Below, piece by piece: positions 25,423 to 33,879 of a stretch of DNA of 64,000 bases. Position 1 is the first letter of the stretch. Each line of letters begins with the position of its first letter. This DNA is from Streptomyces sp. SN-593 (GTDB lineage: Bacteria; Actinomycetota; Actinomycetes; Streptomycetales; Streptomycetaceae): positions 1,557,501-1,621,500 of the forward strand of contig NZ_AP018365.1 of assembly GCF_016756395.1 (NCBI RefSeq), read 5' to 3'. Under the pieces are notes generated by a model. It was not told the DNA's origin and did no database searches. It was given only the letters and a program-made list of their open reading frames with translations. The translations under genes were made by a program, and so were the position numbers.

Positions 25423-25879
25423 CGGATCACTCTTTCCCTGCGTCGATGGGTCGTGGCTGTCTGCCTGAAAACTATCGGTACCGGTCCCGTTCCGGGGAAT
25501 CGGCGCCCAACAGGCCGGCCACGCGGTCACTGTGGGGTTCCCACAGTCTCCGTGCGCCCCCCGGTCCGGCGGCGGAGCGTCGGCCGGTCCGGCGGCGGTC
25601 CGGCGCGCACGCCGGGCAGCGCGTCACCGGGCGGCGCCACCTGCACCGTACCGGTCGCGCGCGGGGCGCGATCACCCGGGAGGGGGGCGGGTGGCGCGCG
25701 CCGGCGGCCCGGCGGGCGCCGGGCCGGACCGGCCGGACGGCCCGGCGGTCTGTCCGAACGCGACATCCGGGCCGGGGCGGCGGGCGCTCGGCGGGTTATC
25801 CACAGGCCGGTGAAAACGTCCACCGCCGTACGGCGCCGTCGTGGTTCACTGCGAAGACGCGAAGGAAGGGAAGATCGTC
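25423..25879. promoter_or_regulatory. Divergent fabG/tldD region with inverted repeat and DnaA box
   Basis: This 457-base gap has no gene. It holds a perfect inverted repeat, ACTGTGGG-GTT-CCCACAGT (25529-25547), about 110 bases upstream of fabG. It also holds a perfect consensus DnaA box, TTATCCACA (25796-25804), about 76 bases before tldD. The stretch between is plain GC-rich sequence. Functions of both sites are inferred. Confidence 0.5.
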
Positions 25880-27424
25880 GTGCCGCATGAGGTGGATCAG
25901 TCGTTCGTGGCGTTGCCGTTGCGCGCGCTTGCCGACGCCGCGCTGGCGAGGGCGCGTGCGCTGGGCGTCGAGCACGCGGACTTCCGGCTGGAGCGCGTGC
26001 GCAGCGCCTCGTGGCGGTTGCGGGACGCCCGCCCGGCCGGCGCCTCCGACGTCACGGACCTGGGGTACGCGGTCCGCGTGGTGCACGGCGGGGCGTGGGG
26101 CTTCGCGGCCGGGGTCGACCTGACGATGGACGCCGCGGCGAAGGTCGCCGCGCAGGCCGTGGCGATGGCCAAGCTGTCGGCGAAGGTGATCGCGGCCGCC
26201 GCCGCACACGGGGGCGGGTCCGCCGACGCCGGGGGGCGGGTGGAGCTGGCCGACGAGCCGGTCCACGCGGACCGCACCTGGGTGTCCTCCTACGAGGTGA
26301 ACCCCTTCGACGTGCCCGACGGGGAGAAGACCGGCCTGCTGGCCGAGTGGAGCGCGCGGCTGCTGGCGGCGGAGGGCGTCTCCCATGTGGACGCCTCGCT
26401 GATGACCGTGCAGGAGAACAAGTTCTACGCCGACACCGCCGGCACCAGCACCACCCAGCAGCGCGTCCGGCTGCACCCGACGCTGACGGCGGTGTCGGTC
26501 GACCCGGCCGGCGACTTCGACTCGATGCGCACCCTCGCCCCGCCCGTCGGCCGCGGCTGGGAGTACCTGACCGGCGACACCTGGGACTGGGCGGGCGAGC
26601 TGGCCGCGATCCCCGGCCTGCTGGCCGAGAAGATGCGCGCCCCCTCGGTGCGGGCCGGGCGGTACGACCTGGTGGTCGACCCGTCGAACCTGTGGCTGAC
26701 CATCCACGAGTCGGTCGGCCACGCCACCGAGCTGGACCGCGCGCTGGGATACGAAGCGGCGTACGCCGGCACCTCCTTCGCCACCTTCGACCGGCTCGGC
26801 ACCCTGAAGTACGGCTCCGCGCACATGAACGTGACCGGGGACCGCACCGCGGAACACGGCCTGGCCACGGTCGGGTTCGACGACGAGGGCGTGGCCGGCC
26901 AGTCCTGGGACCTGGTGCGCGACGGCGTGCTGGTGGGCTACCAACTGGACCGCCGGATCGCGAGGCTCACGGGCTTCGACCGGTCCAACGGCTGCGCGTA
27001 CGCCGACTCCCCCGGCCACGTCCCGGTGCAGCGCATGGCGAACGTCTCGCTGCAACCGGCGCCCGACGGCCCGTCCACCGAGGAGCTGATCGGCTCGGTC
27101 TACGACGGGATCTACGTGGTCGGCGACCGCTCCTGGTCCATCGACATGCAGCGGTACAACTTCCAGTTCACCGGCCAGCGCTTCTTCCGGATCGAGCACG
27201 GCAAGCTCGCCGGCCAGCTCAGGGACGTCGCCTACCAGGCCACCACCACCGACTTCTGGGGCTCGATGGCCGCGGTCGGCGGCCCGCAGACCTACGTGCT
27301 CGGCGGCGCCTTCAACTGCGGCAAGGCCCAGCCGGGCCAGGTCGCCGCGGTCAGCCACGGCTGCCCCTCGGCCCTCTTCCGGGACGTCAGCATTCTCAAC
27401 ACCACGCAGGAGGCCGGCCGATGA
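25880..27424 (+). CDS. tldD: TldD-family metalloprotease
   Basis: A 514-residue subunit of the TldD/TldE protease, a heterodimer that degrades unfolded peptides and matures some RiPPs. The zinc motif is clear: HESVGHATELDRALGYEAAY near residue 275 (HExxxH). Other conserved pieces are RFFRIEHGKLAGQLRDV and YVLGGAFNCGKAQPGQ. GTG at 25880 was preferred because AAGGAAGGGAAG lies just upstream; an in-frame earlier start exists at 25841. The stop overlaps the tldE start (ATGA), so the two subunits are made together. Confidence 0.95.
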   Translation: MPHEVDQSFVALPLRALADAALARARALGVEHADFRLERVRSASWRLRDARPAGASDVTDLGYAVRVVHGGAWGFAAGVDLTMDAAAKVAAQAVAMAKLSAKVIAAAAAHGGGSADAGGRVELADEPVHADRTWVSSYEVNPFDVPDGEKTGLLAEWSARLLAAEGVSHVDASLMTVQENKFYADTAGTSTTQQRVRLHPTLTAVSVDPAGDFDSMRTLAPPVGRGWEYLTGDTWDWAGELAAIPGLLAEKMRAPSVRAGRYDLVVDPSNLWLTIHESVGHATELDRALGYEAAYAGTSFATFDRLGTLKYGSAHMNVTGDRTAEHGLATVGFDDEGVAGQSWDLVRDGVLVGYQLDRRIARLTGFDRSNGCAYADSPGHVPVQRMANVSLQPAPDGPSTEELIGSVYDGIYVVGDRSWSIDMQRYNFQFTGQRFFRIEHGKLAGQLRDVAYQATTTDFWGSMAAVGGPQTYVLGGAFNCGKAQPGQVAAVSHGCPSALFRDVSILNTTQEAGR

Positions 27425-28827
27425 GCAGCAGCGCCCGCAGCGCGGCGACCACGCCGCACGAGATCGTCGAACGCGCCCTGGAGCTGTCCCGGGCCGACGG
27501 GTGCGTGGTGATCGCGGACGAGGAGTCCAGCGCCAACCTGCGCTGGGCGGCCAACGCCCTGACGACGAACGGCGTGACCCGCGGCCGCACCCTCACGGTG
27601 ATCGCCACGGTCGACGGCGCCCAGGGCACCGCCTCCGGCGCGGTCTCGCGCTCGGCGGTGACCGCGGAGGAGCTGGAGCCGCTGGTGCGGGCGGCGGAGG
27701 CGGCGGCGCGGGCGGCGGGCCCGGCGGAGGACGCCCGGCCGCTGGTGGCTGGCGGCGTGCCGTCCGCGGACTTCACCGCGCCGCCCGCGGAGACCTCCTC
27801 CGACGTGTTCACGGCGTTCGCGCCCGCGCTGGGCGAGGCGTTCGGCACCGCCGCGGCCGGCGGCCGGGAGCTGTACGGCTTCGCCCACCACTACGTGACC
27901 TCCACCTACCTGGGCAGCTCCACCGGGCTGCGGCTGCGGCACGACCAGCCGTCCGGCACCCTGGAGGTGAACGCGAAGTCGCCCGACCTGACCCGCTCCG
28001 CGTGGGCCGGCCGCTCCACCCGCGACTTCGCCGACGTCGACCCCCTGGTCCTGGACGCCGAGCTGGCGCAGCGCCTGGCCTGGGCCGAGCGCAAGGTCGA
28101 GCTGCCCGCGGGGCGTTACGAGACGCTGCTGCCGCCCACCGCGGTCGCGGACCTGCTGATCTACCAGCTCTGGTCGTCCGGCGCGCGCGACGCGGCCGAG
28201 GGCCGTACGGTCTTCTCCCGTGCCGGCGGCGGCACCCGGATCGGTGAGAAGGTCGCCCCGCTGCCGCTGACGCTGCGCAGCGACCCGGCGGAACCCGGCC
28301 TGGAGGCGGCGCCGTTCGTCATCGCGCACGCGTCGGGCGACGACACGTCGGTCTTCGACAACGGGCTGCCGCTCGGCCCGGTGGACTGGGTGCGTGAGGG
28401 CACCCTCAACCAGTTGCTGACCAGCCGGCACAGCGCGGAGCTGACCGGGGTGCCGCTCGCGCCGATGGTGGACAACCTGGTGCTGGACGCCGGCGGCACC
28501 CGGTCGCTGGAGGAGATGGTCGCCGGAACCGAGCGCGGGCTGCTGCTGACCTGCCTGTGGTACATCCGCGAGGTGGACCCGGCGACGCTGCTGCTGACCG
28601 GCCTCACCCGCGACGGCGTGTACCTGGTGGAAGGCGGCGAGGTGACCGGCGCGGCGAACAACTTCCGGTTCAACGAGTCGCCGCTCGACCTGATGGGCCG
28701 GGCTACCGAGGCGGGCCGCACCGAGCGGACGCTGCCCCGGGAGTGGGGCGACTACTTCACCCGCGCCGCCACCCCGGCGCTGCGGATTCCCGATTTCAAC
28801 ATGAGTTCGGTCAGCCAGGGCGTCTGA
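27421..28827 (+). CDS. tldE: TldE/PmbA-family protein (partner of TldD)
   Basis: A 468-residue non-catalytic partner subunit of the TldD/TldE protease. It lacks the HExxxH motif, as usual. Family features include the N-terminal helix EIVERALELSRADGCVVIAD and VNAKSPDLTRSAWAGRST. The C-terminal block ends TRDGVYLVEGGEVTGAANNF followed by RFNESPLDLM. ATG at 27421 overlaps the tldD stop. Two GTCTGACCGGTCCG direct repeats follow the stop codon (about 28823-28850). Confidence 0.93.
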   Translation: MSSSARSAATTPHEIVERALELSRADGCVVIADEESSANLRWAANALTTNGVTRGRTLTVIATVDGAQGTASGAVSRSAVTAEELEPLVRAAEAAARAAGPAEDARPLVAGGVPSADFTAPPAETSSDVFTAFAPALGEAFGTAAAGGRELYGFAHHYVTSTYLGSSTGLRLRHDQPSGTLEVNAKSPDLTRSAWAGRSTRDFADVDPLVLDAELAQRLAWAERKVELPAGRYETLLPPTAVADLLIYQLWSSGARDAAEGRTVFSRAGGGTRIGEKVAPLPLTLRSDPAEPGLEAAPFVIAHASGDDTSVFDNGLPLGPVDWVREGTLNQLLTSRHSAELTGVPLAPMVDNLVLDAGGTRSLEEMVAGTERGLLLTCLWYIREVDPATLLLTGLTRDGVYLVEGGEVTGAANNFRFNESPLDLMGRATEAGRTERTLPREWGDYFTRAATPALRIPDFNMSSVSQGV

Positions 28828-28906
28828 CCGGTCCGCGTCTGACCGGTCCGGCGCCGCCCGCGCGCCGGCAGGGGCCGAGAGGCGGAAAGGTGGGGGAGGA
28901 GAGGGG

Positions 28907-29479
28907 ATGCTCGACGAGAAGCAGACGGTCAAGGTGTCGAAGTTCCTGTCGCTGGTGTTGCGGCACGACCCGCAGGCGGTGGGCGTCACGCTCGACGAGG
29001 CCGGCTGGGTGGGGGTCGAGGAACTGCTCGCCGCGTGCGCCGCGAAGGGACGCCGCCTCTCGCGCGCGGACCTGGACCACGTGGTCGAGACCAACAACAA
29101 GCGCAGGTTCGCCTACTCCGCGGACGGCCGCCGGATACGCGCCAGCCAGGGCCACTCGGTACCGGTCGACCTGGGCCTGGCCGCCGCCACTCCCCCGGAC
29201 GTGCTCTACCACGGGACCGCGGCGGCCAGCGTCCCGCTGATCCTCAGCGAGGGGCTGCGGCCGATGTCCCGGCAGGACGTGCACCTGTCCGCCGACACCG
29301 GGACGGCCGCCCGCGTGGGCGCGCGGCACGGCCGTCCGGTGGTGCTGGTGGTGGACGCGGCGGGCATGGCGGCGGAAGGGCACGAGTTCCGGCTCAGTGC
29401 GAACGGCGTGTGGCTCACCGACCGGGTGCCGCCGCGGTGGCTGCGGCAGTCACCGGAGCCCGGGCGGCCGCGGGCCTGA
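28907..29479 (+). CDS. kptA: RNA 2'-phosphotransferase (Tpt1/KptA)
   Basis: A 190-residue homologue of the enzyme that removes an internal RNA 2'-phosphate by transfer to NAD+. The Arg-His-Arg-Arg catalytic set can be placed: LSLVLRHDPQAVG near residue 20, ETNNKRRFAYS near 66, VLYHGTAAAS near 102 and VHLSADTGTAARVG near 126. Bacteria lack the fungal-type tRNA ligase that makes the known substrate, so the natural bacterial role is open (RNA repair or ADP-ribosylation). ATG at 28907 follows GGAGGAGAGG. No RNA-repair partner gene is adjacent. Confidence 0.93.
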   Translation: MLDEKQTVKVSKFLSLVLRHDPQAVGVTLDEAGWVGVEELLAACAAKGRRLSRADLDHVVETNNKRRFAYSADGRRIRASQGHSVPVDLGLAAATPPDVLYHGTAAASVPLILSEGLRPMSRQDVHLSADTGTAARVGARHGRPVVLVVDAAGMAAEGHEFRLSANGVWLTDRVPPRWLRQSPEPGRPRA

Positions 29480-29538
29480 CGGCGGTCACGGGGGCGGCGG
29501 GGCGGCGGGGCCTGGCCGCGGCGCCCCCGTCCGGCCGG

Positions 29539-29820
29539 TCACACACGCGTCGTGGTGCGCCGGCGCCGGAACGCCGCCCAGAGCGCGTCACCCAGCGCCA
29601 CCAGCACGATCGCGCCGACCAGTTGCAGCACGTGCCGGGTCCAGTCGATGCCCTTGGTGTCGCGGACGCCGAGCCACCGGGCCACGCCGTTGCCGAGCGC
29701 GCTGCCTGCCATACCGCAGATCACGGTGAGCCACAGGGGCAGGCTCTGCTTACCCGGGATGATCGCTTTCGCGATCAGACCGAGCACCAGGCCGACGATG
29801 ATCGCCCACAACCAACCCAT
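29539..29820 (-). CDS. GlsB/YeaQ/YmgE-type stress membrane protein
   Basis: A 93-residue protein with three hydrophobic segments. The family signature is a glycine-rich first half: GWLWAIIVGLVLGLIAKAII then PGKQSLPLWLTVICGMAGSALG. The C-terminus is a short Arg-rich tail. Members are transglycosylase-associated or general-stress membrane proteins of unclear biochemistry. ATG at 29820 has AGGAGG upstream on the minus strand. It is convergent with kptA and divergent from the DUF3099 gene. Confidence 0.88.
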   Translation of the reverse strand: MGWLWAIIVGLVLGLIAKAIIPGKQSLPLWLTVICGMAGSALGNGVARWLGVRDTKGIDWTRHVLQLVGAIVLVALGDALWAAFRRRRTTTRV

Positions 29821-30065
29821 GACGCTCGCCTCCTATGGCCGGGCGGCGAGCGCCCGGCAGATGTCCCGCCAGTGTCCGCCCGGGTGGCCTACGCCGCATG
29901 TCGGCCGACGGCCTACGGTGCCGGGCGCAGCCCGGACACGGCACACGCGGCCCCGCCCCGCCCTGCTGCGCGGCGCCCCGGGCGCGTACCGTGGTCCTAC
30001 CGGGCAGCAGGTGTCGTGACCCGTGATCGGCACGGCCCGGTGCGTGGAGCAGGCGGTGGAGCGGG

Positions 30066-30440
30066 ATGGGGAAGCAGGGCGGTCCGGAGGTCTTCCAGAT
30101 CACCGGGGCACGGACCGGACTCACCGACGACGTGCGGGGGCGCCAGCGGCGCTACATCGTCTCGATGTCGATCCGCACCGTCTCGGTGGTGCTCACGGTG
30201 GTGCTGTGGAACGTCGAACGGCCGCTGGCCTGGGCGACGCTGGTGGTGGGCCTGCTGCTGCCGTACGTGGCCGTGGTCTTCGCCAACGGCGGGCGGGAGA
30301 ACGCGCCGAACCTGCCGTCCACCTCCTACGTTCCGCCGCTGGCGCGGCCGGCCCTGGAGCCCTCGCGCGTGGAGGCGGCCGCGGAGCGCCCGCCCGCGGC
30401 GGCCGGGGAAGCACCCGGCGAGCACGCCGACGCGGGCTGA
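30066..30440 (+). CDS. DUF3099 family membrane protein
   Basis: A 124-residue protein with the DUF3099 pattern: an N-terminal soluble stretch (VFQITGARTGLTDDVRGRQR), then RRYIVSMSIRTVSVVLTVVL and a second hydrophobic helix (WATLVVGLLLPYVAVVFANG), then an Ala/Pro/Glu-rich cytoplasmic tail. Function unknown; it is widespread in actinobacteria. ATG at 30066 follows GGAGCGGG. Confidence 0.85.
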   Translation: MGKQGGPEVFQITGARTGLTDDVRGRQRRYIVSMSIRTVSVVLTVVLWNVERPLAWATLVVGLLLPYVAVVFANGGRENAPNLPSTSYVPPLARPALEPSRVEAAAERPPAAAGEAPGEHADAG

Positions 30441-30482
30441 CCCTGTCGTTTCGCGCGGCTTGCAGCGTTTCGCACGCCTTGC

Positions 30483-30528
30483 GGTCTAGACCTATGGCGG
30501 TCGGCCGAGAAAGCTCAAGAAAAGCTCA
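30483..30528. promoter_or_regulatory. dre-like palindrome and direct repeats
   Basis: GGTCTAGACC at 30483-30492 is the perfect core of the DasR-responsive element consensus (the outer bases do not match well). Two AAAGCTCA copies follow at 30510-30517 and 30521-30528, 11 bases apart, in an unusually AT-rich strip. The site lies about 150 bases upstream of the gene at 30673. Binding by DasR is inference. Confidence 0.4.
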
Positions 30529-30561
30529 GATCAATCGTCCTCCTCCCCCTCCACGAGCGGC

Positions 30562-30653
30562 GGAGCGCGTGACATACTGCGGTACGCGCTCCGTATCCCC
30601 CGTCGGAGCGATGGACCGACGCCGGGCGGCTCCCCCCGTGGCTGCCCGGCGTC
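30562..30653 (+). other. Two stem-loops in the leader of the gene at 30673
   Basis: GGAGCGCGT (30562-30570) pairs with ACGCGCTCC (30584-30592), and GACGCCGGGC (30618-30627) pairs with GCCCGGCGTC (30644-30653). The second stem ends 19 bases before the start codon. They may be an upstream terminator and a translation-control hairpin; no known riboswitch pattern was recognised. Confidence 0.45.
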
Positions 30654-30672
30654 GCCATGTTTACTGGGTGCC

Positions 30673-30900
30673 ATGAGCGACGAGATGCCGCCGACCTGCT
30701 CGGCGAAGGGCTGCCGGGCGGCCGCCGTGTGGGTACTGGCCTGGAACAACCCGAAACTGCACACCCCGGAGCGCCGCAAGACGTGGCTGGCGTGCGAGGA
30801 GCACCGCGAGCACCTCTCCCAGTTCCTCGGGGTGCGCGGTTTCCTCAAGGACGTGGTGGCGCTGGCGCAGTGGGAGGCCCGCTCAGCCGCCGATGGCTGA
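30673..30900 (+). CDS. Small Cys/His-rich protein, function unknown
   Basis: A 75-residue protein with a possible zinc site: CSAKGC near residues 9-14 and CEEHREHL near 41-48 (C-x4-C, then C-x2-H-x2-H). Between them lies AVWVLAWNNPKLHTPERRKT. It is conserved in streptomycetes next to moaA, but the function is unknown. The start is ATG at 30673; the upstream ribosome site is weak. Its last 18 bases overlap the convergent moaA end, so the two genes may interfere when both are transcribed. Confidence 0.8.
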   Translation: MSDEMPPTCSAKGCRAAAVWVLAWNNPKLHTPERRKTWLACEEHREHLSQFLGVRGFLKDVVALAQWEARSAADG

Positions 30901-31872
30901 CATCGGCCGGTCCGGCTGGAGGAAGGCCGGGTCGTCCAGGCCGGAACCCGCCTTCTTCCCCCGCGTCGCTGCCCTCCACCGCGCGGCGATCTCGCCGTCC
31001 GAGGCACCCGAGCGCAGCGCCCCGCGCAGGTCGGACTCCTCGCGGGCGAACAGGCAGTTGCGCACCTGGCCGTCGGCGGTCAACCGGGTCCGGTCGCAGG
31101 CGCGGCAGAAGGGCCGGGTGACCGAGGCGATCACCCCGACCCGCGCCGGGCCGCCGTCCACCAGCCAGCGCTCCGCCGGGGCGTGGCCGCGGGCCGGCTC
31201 GCCCTCGGCGGTGAGCGCGAACCGGGTGCGCAGGGCGGCCAGGATCTCCTCGGCGCTGACCATGTCGGACCGCTGCCAGCCGTGCTGGGCGTCGAGCGGC
31301 ATCTGCTCGATGAAGCGCAGTTCGTAGCCCTCGGCCAGCGCCCAGGCCAGCAGGTCGGGTGCCTCGTCGTCGTTGACCCCGCGCATCAGGACCGTGTTGA
31401 CCTTGACCGGCGCGAGCCCGGCGGCGCGGGCGGCGGCGAGGCCGTCGAGCACGTCGCGGTGCCGGTCCCGGCGGGTGAGGGCGCGGAAGGCGTCGGGGCG
31501 CAGGGTGTCCAGCGACACGTTGACCCGGTCCAGCCCCGCGGCGCGCAGCGCGCCGGCGGTACGACCCAGCCCGATCCCGTTCGTGGTCAGCGACAGCCGG
31601 GGGCGCGGCAGCAGGGCGGCGCACCGCTCCACGATGCCGGCGAGCCCGGGCCGCAGCAGCGGCTCACCGCCGGTGAACCGCACGTCGGTGACGCCGAGTT
31701 CGGTGACGGCGACCCGGACCAGCCGGACCACCTCGTCGTCGGTGAGCAGCTCGGGCCTGGCCAGCCACCGCAGCCCCTCCTCGGGCATGCAGTACGTGCA
31801 GCGCAGGTTGCAGCGGTCGGTGAGCGAGACCCGGAGGTCCGTGGCGACCCGACCGTAGGTGTCGACGAGCAC
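30883..31872 (-). CDS. moaA: GTP 3',8-cyclase (molybdenum cofactor biosynthesis)
   Basis: Radical-SAM enzyme that starts molybdopterin synthesis by rearranging GTP. The 329-residue product shows the SAM cluster motif CNLRCTYC near residue 20, TGGEPLLRPGL, and the C-terminal second cluster in CRACDRTRLTADGQVRNC. It ends with the functionally important Gly-Gly. GTG at 31872 has GAGGAGG upstream. No other moa gene is adjacent. It is divergent from the exonuclease gene and overlaps the small Cys/His-rich gene tail to tail. Confidence 0.96.
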   Translation of the reverse strand: MLVDTYGRVATDLRVSLTDRCNLRCTYCMPEEGLRWLARPELLTDDEVVRLVRVAVTELGVTDVRFTGGEPLLRPGLAGIVERCAALLPRPRLSLTTNGIGLGRTAGALRAAGLDRVNVSLDTLRPDAFRALTRRDRHRDVLDGLAAARAAGLAPVKVNTVLMRGVNDDEAPDLLAWALAEGYELRFIEQMPLDAQHGWQRSDMVSAEEILAALRTRFALTAEGEPARGHAPAERWLVDGGPARVGVIASVTRPFCRACDRTRLTADGQVRNCLFAREESDLRGALRSGASDGEIAARWRAATRGKKAGSGLDDPAFLQPDRPMSAIGG

Positions 31873-32042
31873 GGCTCCTCCTCTCCGCGCCGGGGGCGCG
31901 TGTACGGCGCCTGGCGGCGCGGTCTGCCTCCCTCCACAGTAGGGCCTGCCGGGTGGATCTCCGCAGCGTCGCCGGGCGCCCCCGAAAACGCCCCCGCGCG
32001 GCCGGGGGTGGGACACGCTGTCGGCGACGGCCCTTATCCTCG

Positions 32043-33215
32043 ATGACCATGCTGGACAACCGGACCGAGCCGCCTCCCGTCCCCGGCGGACCGACGCCGA
32101 CACCGACGCCGGGTCCGACGTCGACACCGACGCCGCGGCCGGCCCCCGCGCAGGCGGCGATCCCCGCCCCGGCGTCGCCGCGGACGACCGGGCCCACGCC
32201 GGAACACGCCGCCGGGGCGCCGACCCCGTGGCCCGCCGGCTACCCCGAGGGGTACGCCGTGGTCGACGTGGAGACCACCGGACTCGGCAGGCACGACCGG
32301 ATCGTGTCCGCCGCCGTCTACCGGCTGGACGCGTACGGCAGGGTGCAGGACCACTGGTACTCGCCGGTGAACCCGCAGCGCGACCCCGGACCGGTCTGGA
32401 TCCACGGCCTGACCACCGCGGTGCTCGCAAAGGCACCGCTCTTCCCCGAGGTCGCCGCCGAGCTCGCGGAGCGCCTGGCCGGGCGCGTGCTGGTCGCGCA
32501 CAACGCGGTCTTCGACTGGTCCATGCTGGCACGGGAGTTCGCCCGCGCGCGGTCCACCGCCCCGGTCGAGCACCGGCTGTGCACCATCGTGCTCGCCAAG
32601 GAGCTGCGGCTGCCGCTGGCCAACCACAAGCTGGAGACGCTCGCCGCGCACTACGGCGTGGAGCAGCGCCGCGCGCACCACGCGCTCGACGACGCCCGGG
32701 TGCTCGCCGAGGCGTTCCGGCCGAGCCTGCACCTGGCGGCCGCCGCCGAGCTGCCGCTGCCGCTGCACGCCTGCCGCCCGCTGACGGAGTGGCAGGAGCC
32801 GGCCGGCCCCGCGCGCGCCGGCGGGCCGGACCCGGCGCCCGCCGCGCACCACGGCCGCGTGCTCGGCTCCGGCTACGGCAACTTCGGCTGGCGTCCGGCC
32901 CGCAAGCGCCCGGCCTGCCCGTATCCGAACCCCGGGCGGCTGGCGCCGGGCGGGCCGCTGGTGCAGGGCATGCGGGTGGCCTTCTCCGGCGACACCGGCG
33001 TCGACCGCGAACTGCTGGAGGACCGGGCCACCGACGCGGGGCTGCACGTCGCCTCGTCCGTGAGCCGGCTCACCAGCCTGCTGGTCACCAACGACCCGGA
33101 CTCCCCCACCACCAAGACGGTCAAGGCACGGCAGGTCGGCACCCCGATCATCGACGAGGCACGCTTCACCGAGCTGCTGAAGGCCGTCAGGCCCGCCGAC
33201 GGTGTCCACGGCTGA
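32043..33215 (+). CDS. DEDDh 3'-5' exonuclease with C-terminal BRCT domain
   Basis: A 390-residue nuclease. Residues 1-65 are Pro/Thr-rich and probably disordered. The exonuclease core (about 70-235) shows all DEDDh residues: VVDVETTGLG, HNAVFDWSML, and HHALDDARVLAEAF. The C-terminal 90 residues form a BRCT-like domain (GMRVAFSGDTGVDRELLEDR, then LTSLLVTNDPDSP). It resembles the epsilon proofreading subunit and probably acts in DNA repair. ATG at 32043 lies ten bases after TTATCC, so the mRNA may be leaderless; the next ATG at 32049 is possible. Confidence 0.92.
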   Translation: MTMLDNRTEPPPVPGGPTPTPTPGPTSTPTPRPAPAQAAIPAPASPRTTGPTPEHAAGAPTPWPAGYPEGYAVVDVETTGLGRHDRIVSAAVYRLDAYGRVQDHWYSPVNPQRDPGPVWIHGLTTAVLAKAPLFPEVAAELAERLAGRVLVAHNAVFDWSMLAREFARARSTAPVEHRLCTIVLAKELRLPLANHKLETLAAHYGVEQRRAHHALDDARVLAEAFRPSLHLAAAAELPLPLHACRPLTEWQEPAGPARAGGPDPAPAAHHGRVLGSGYGNFGWRPARKRPACPYPNPGRLAPGGPLVQGMRVAFSGDTGVDRELLEDRATDAGLHVASSVSRLTSLLVTNDPDSPTTKTVKARQVGTPIIDEARFTELLKAVRPADGVHG

Positions 33216-33382
33216 GGCCGGCCCGGCCGACCGGCACGGCGGGTCCTGCGCCGGGGCCCGGGCCGAGGCCGACGGCGTCCGGCCGCCCGTACACCGCCGT
33301 GCGGGTGAAAGCCGCGGCCCGGCAGGCCGCCGCGCCGCGAGCTGCGTTGCCCGCTCCCGCACCGGTCCGCACCCTGGGCCCC

Positions 33383-33634
33383 ATGGCCCGTTGCGAGGTT
33401 TGCGGAAACGACTACGCGTTGAGCTTCGAGGTGCACGCGCAGGGCGTGGTGCACGTCTTCGACAGCTTCGAGTGCGCGATCCACCGGATGGCACCGATCT
33501 GCGAGCACTGCCGCGTGCAGATCGTCGGCCACGGAGTCGAGGTGGACGGCCACTTCTACTGCTGCGCGCACTGCGCCAAGGCGGAGGGAGCGGCCGGCAT
33601 CGTGGACCGGATCGGCACGGGCGCGCCCGCCTGA
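33383..33634 (+). CDS. Small zinc-ribbon protein of the actinobacterial type
   Basis: An 83-residue protein dominated by metal ligands: CEVCGNDY at 4-11, a CAIH pair near 31, CEHC near 40, then HFYCCAHCAKAEG near 60. It looks like a double zinc ribbon with treble-clef character. Such proteins are common in actinobacteria; no role is established. ATG at 33383 gives the conserved MARCEVCGN start. It lies about 170 bases after the exonuclease gene. Confidence 0.85.
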   Translation: MARCEVCGNDYALSFEVHAQGVVHVFDSFECAIHRMAPICEHCRVQIVGHGVEVDGHFYCCAHCAKAEGAAGIVDRIGTGAPA

Positions 33635-33688
33635 CCGGCACGTGACCGGCCGCGCGGCTCCCACCGCCGCGCCCGCCGCCCCCGCCTC

Positions 33689-33756
33689 CGCCCTCGGCAC
33701 GTCCTCCGCCGCCGCCCGCCGCCGCCCCCGCCCTCGGCACGTCCTCCGCCGCCGCC
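33689..33756. repeat. 28-bp direct repeat, two copies, 40-bp period
   Basis: Copies at 33689-33716 and 33729-33756 share CGCCCTCGGCACGTCCTCCG and the following CCGCCGCC. They lie in the non-coding gap before the GH15 gene. No hairpin or protein site is evident. Confidence 0.8.
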
Positions 33757-33879
33757 TGTTGCGCGGCTGCCCCGATCCGGCGCACCCGCCCGCCTCGCTC
33801 CCCCCGCCGAGCTGTACGGTCGGGGGCGACCGGGCGGTGACGGCCGGCGACGGCCAGGAGAAGGCGGCGAGACGGACAC

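Noticed and set aside
24703..25530. Upstream in-frame start for fabG
   Set aside because: The 36 extra residues do not resemble FabG, and the conserved N-terminus SRSVLVTGG follows the TTG at 25422.
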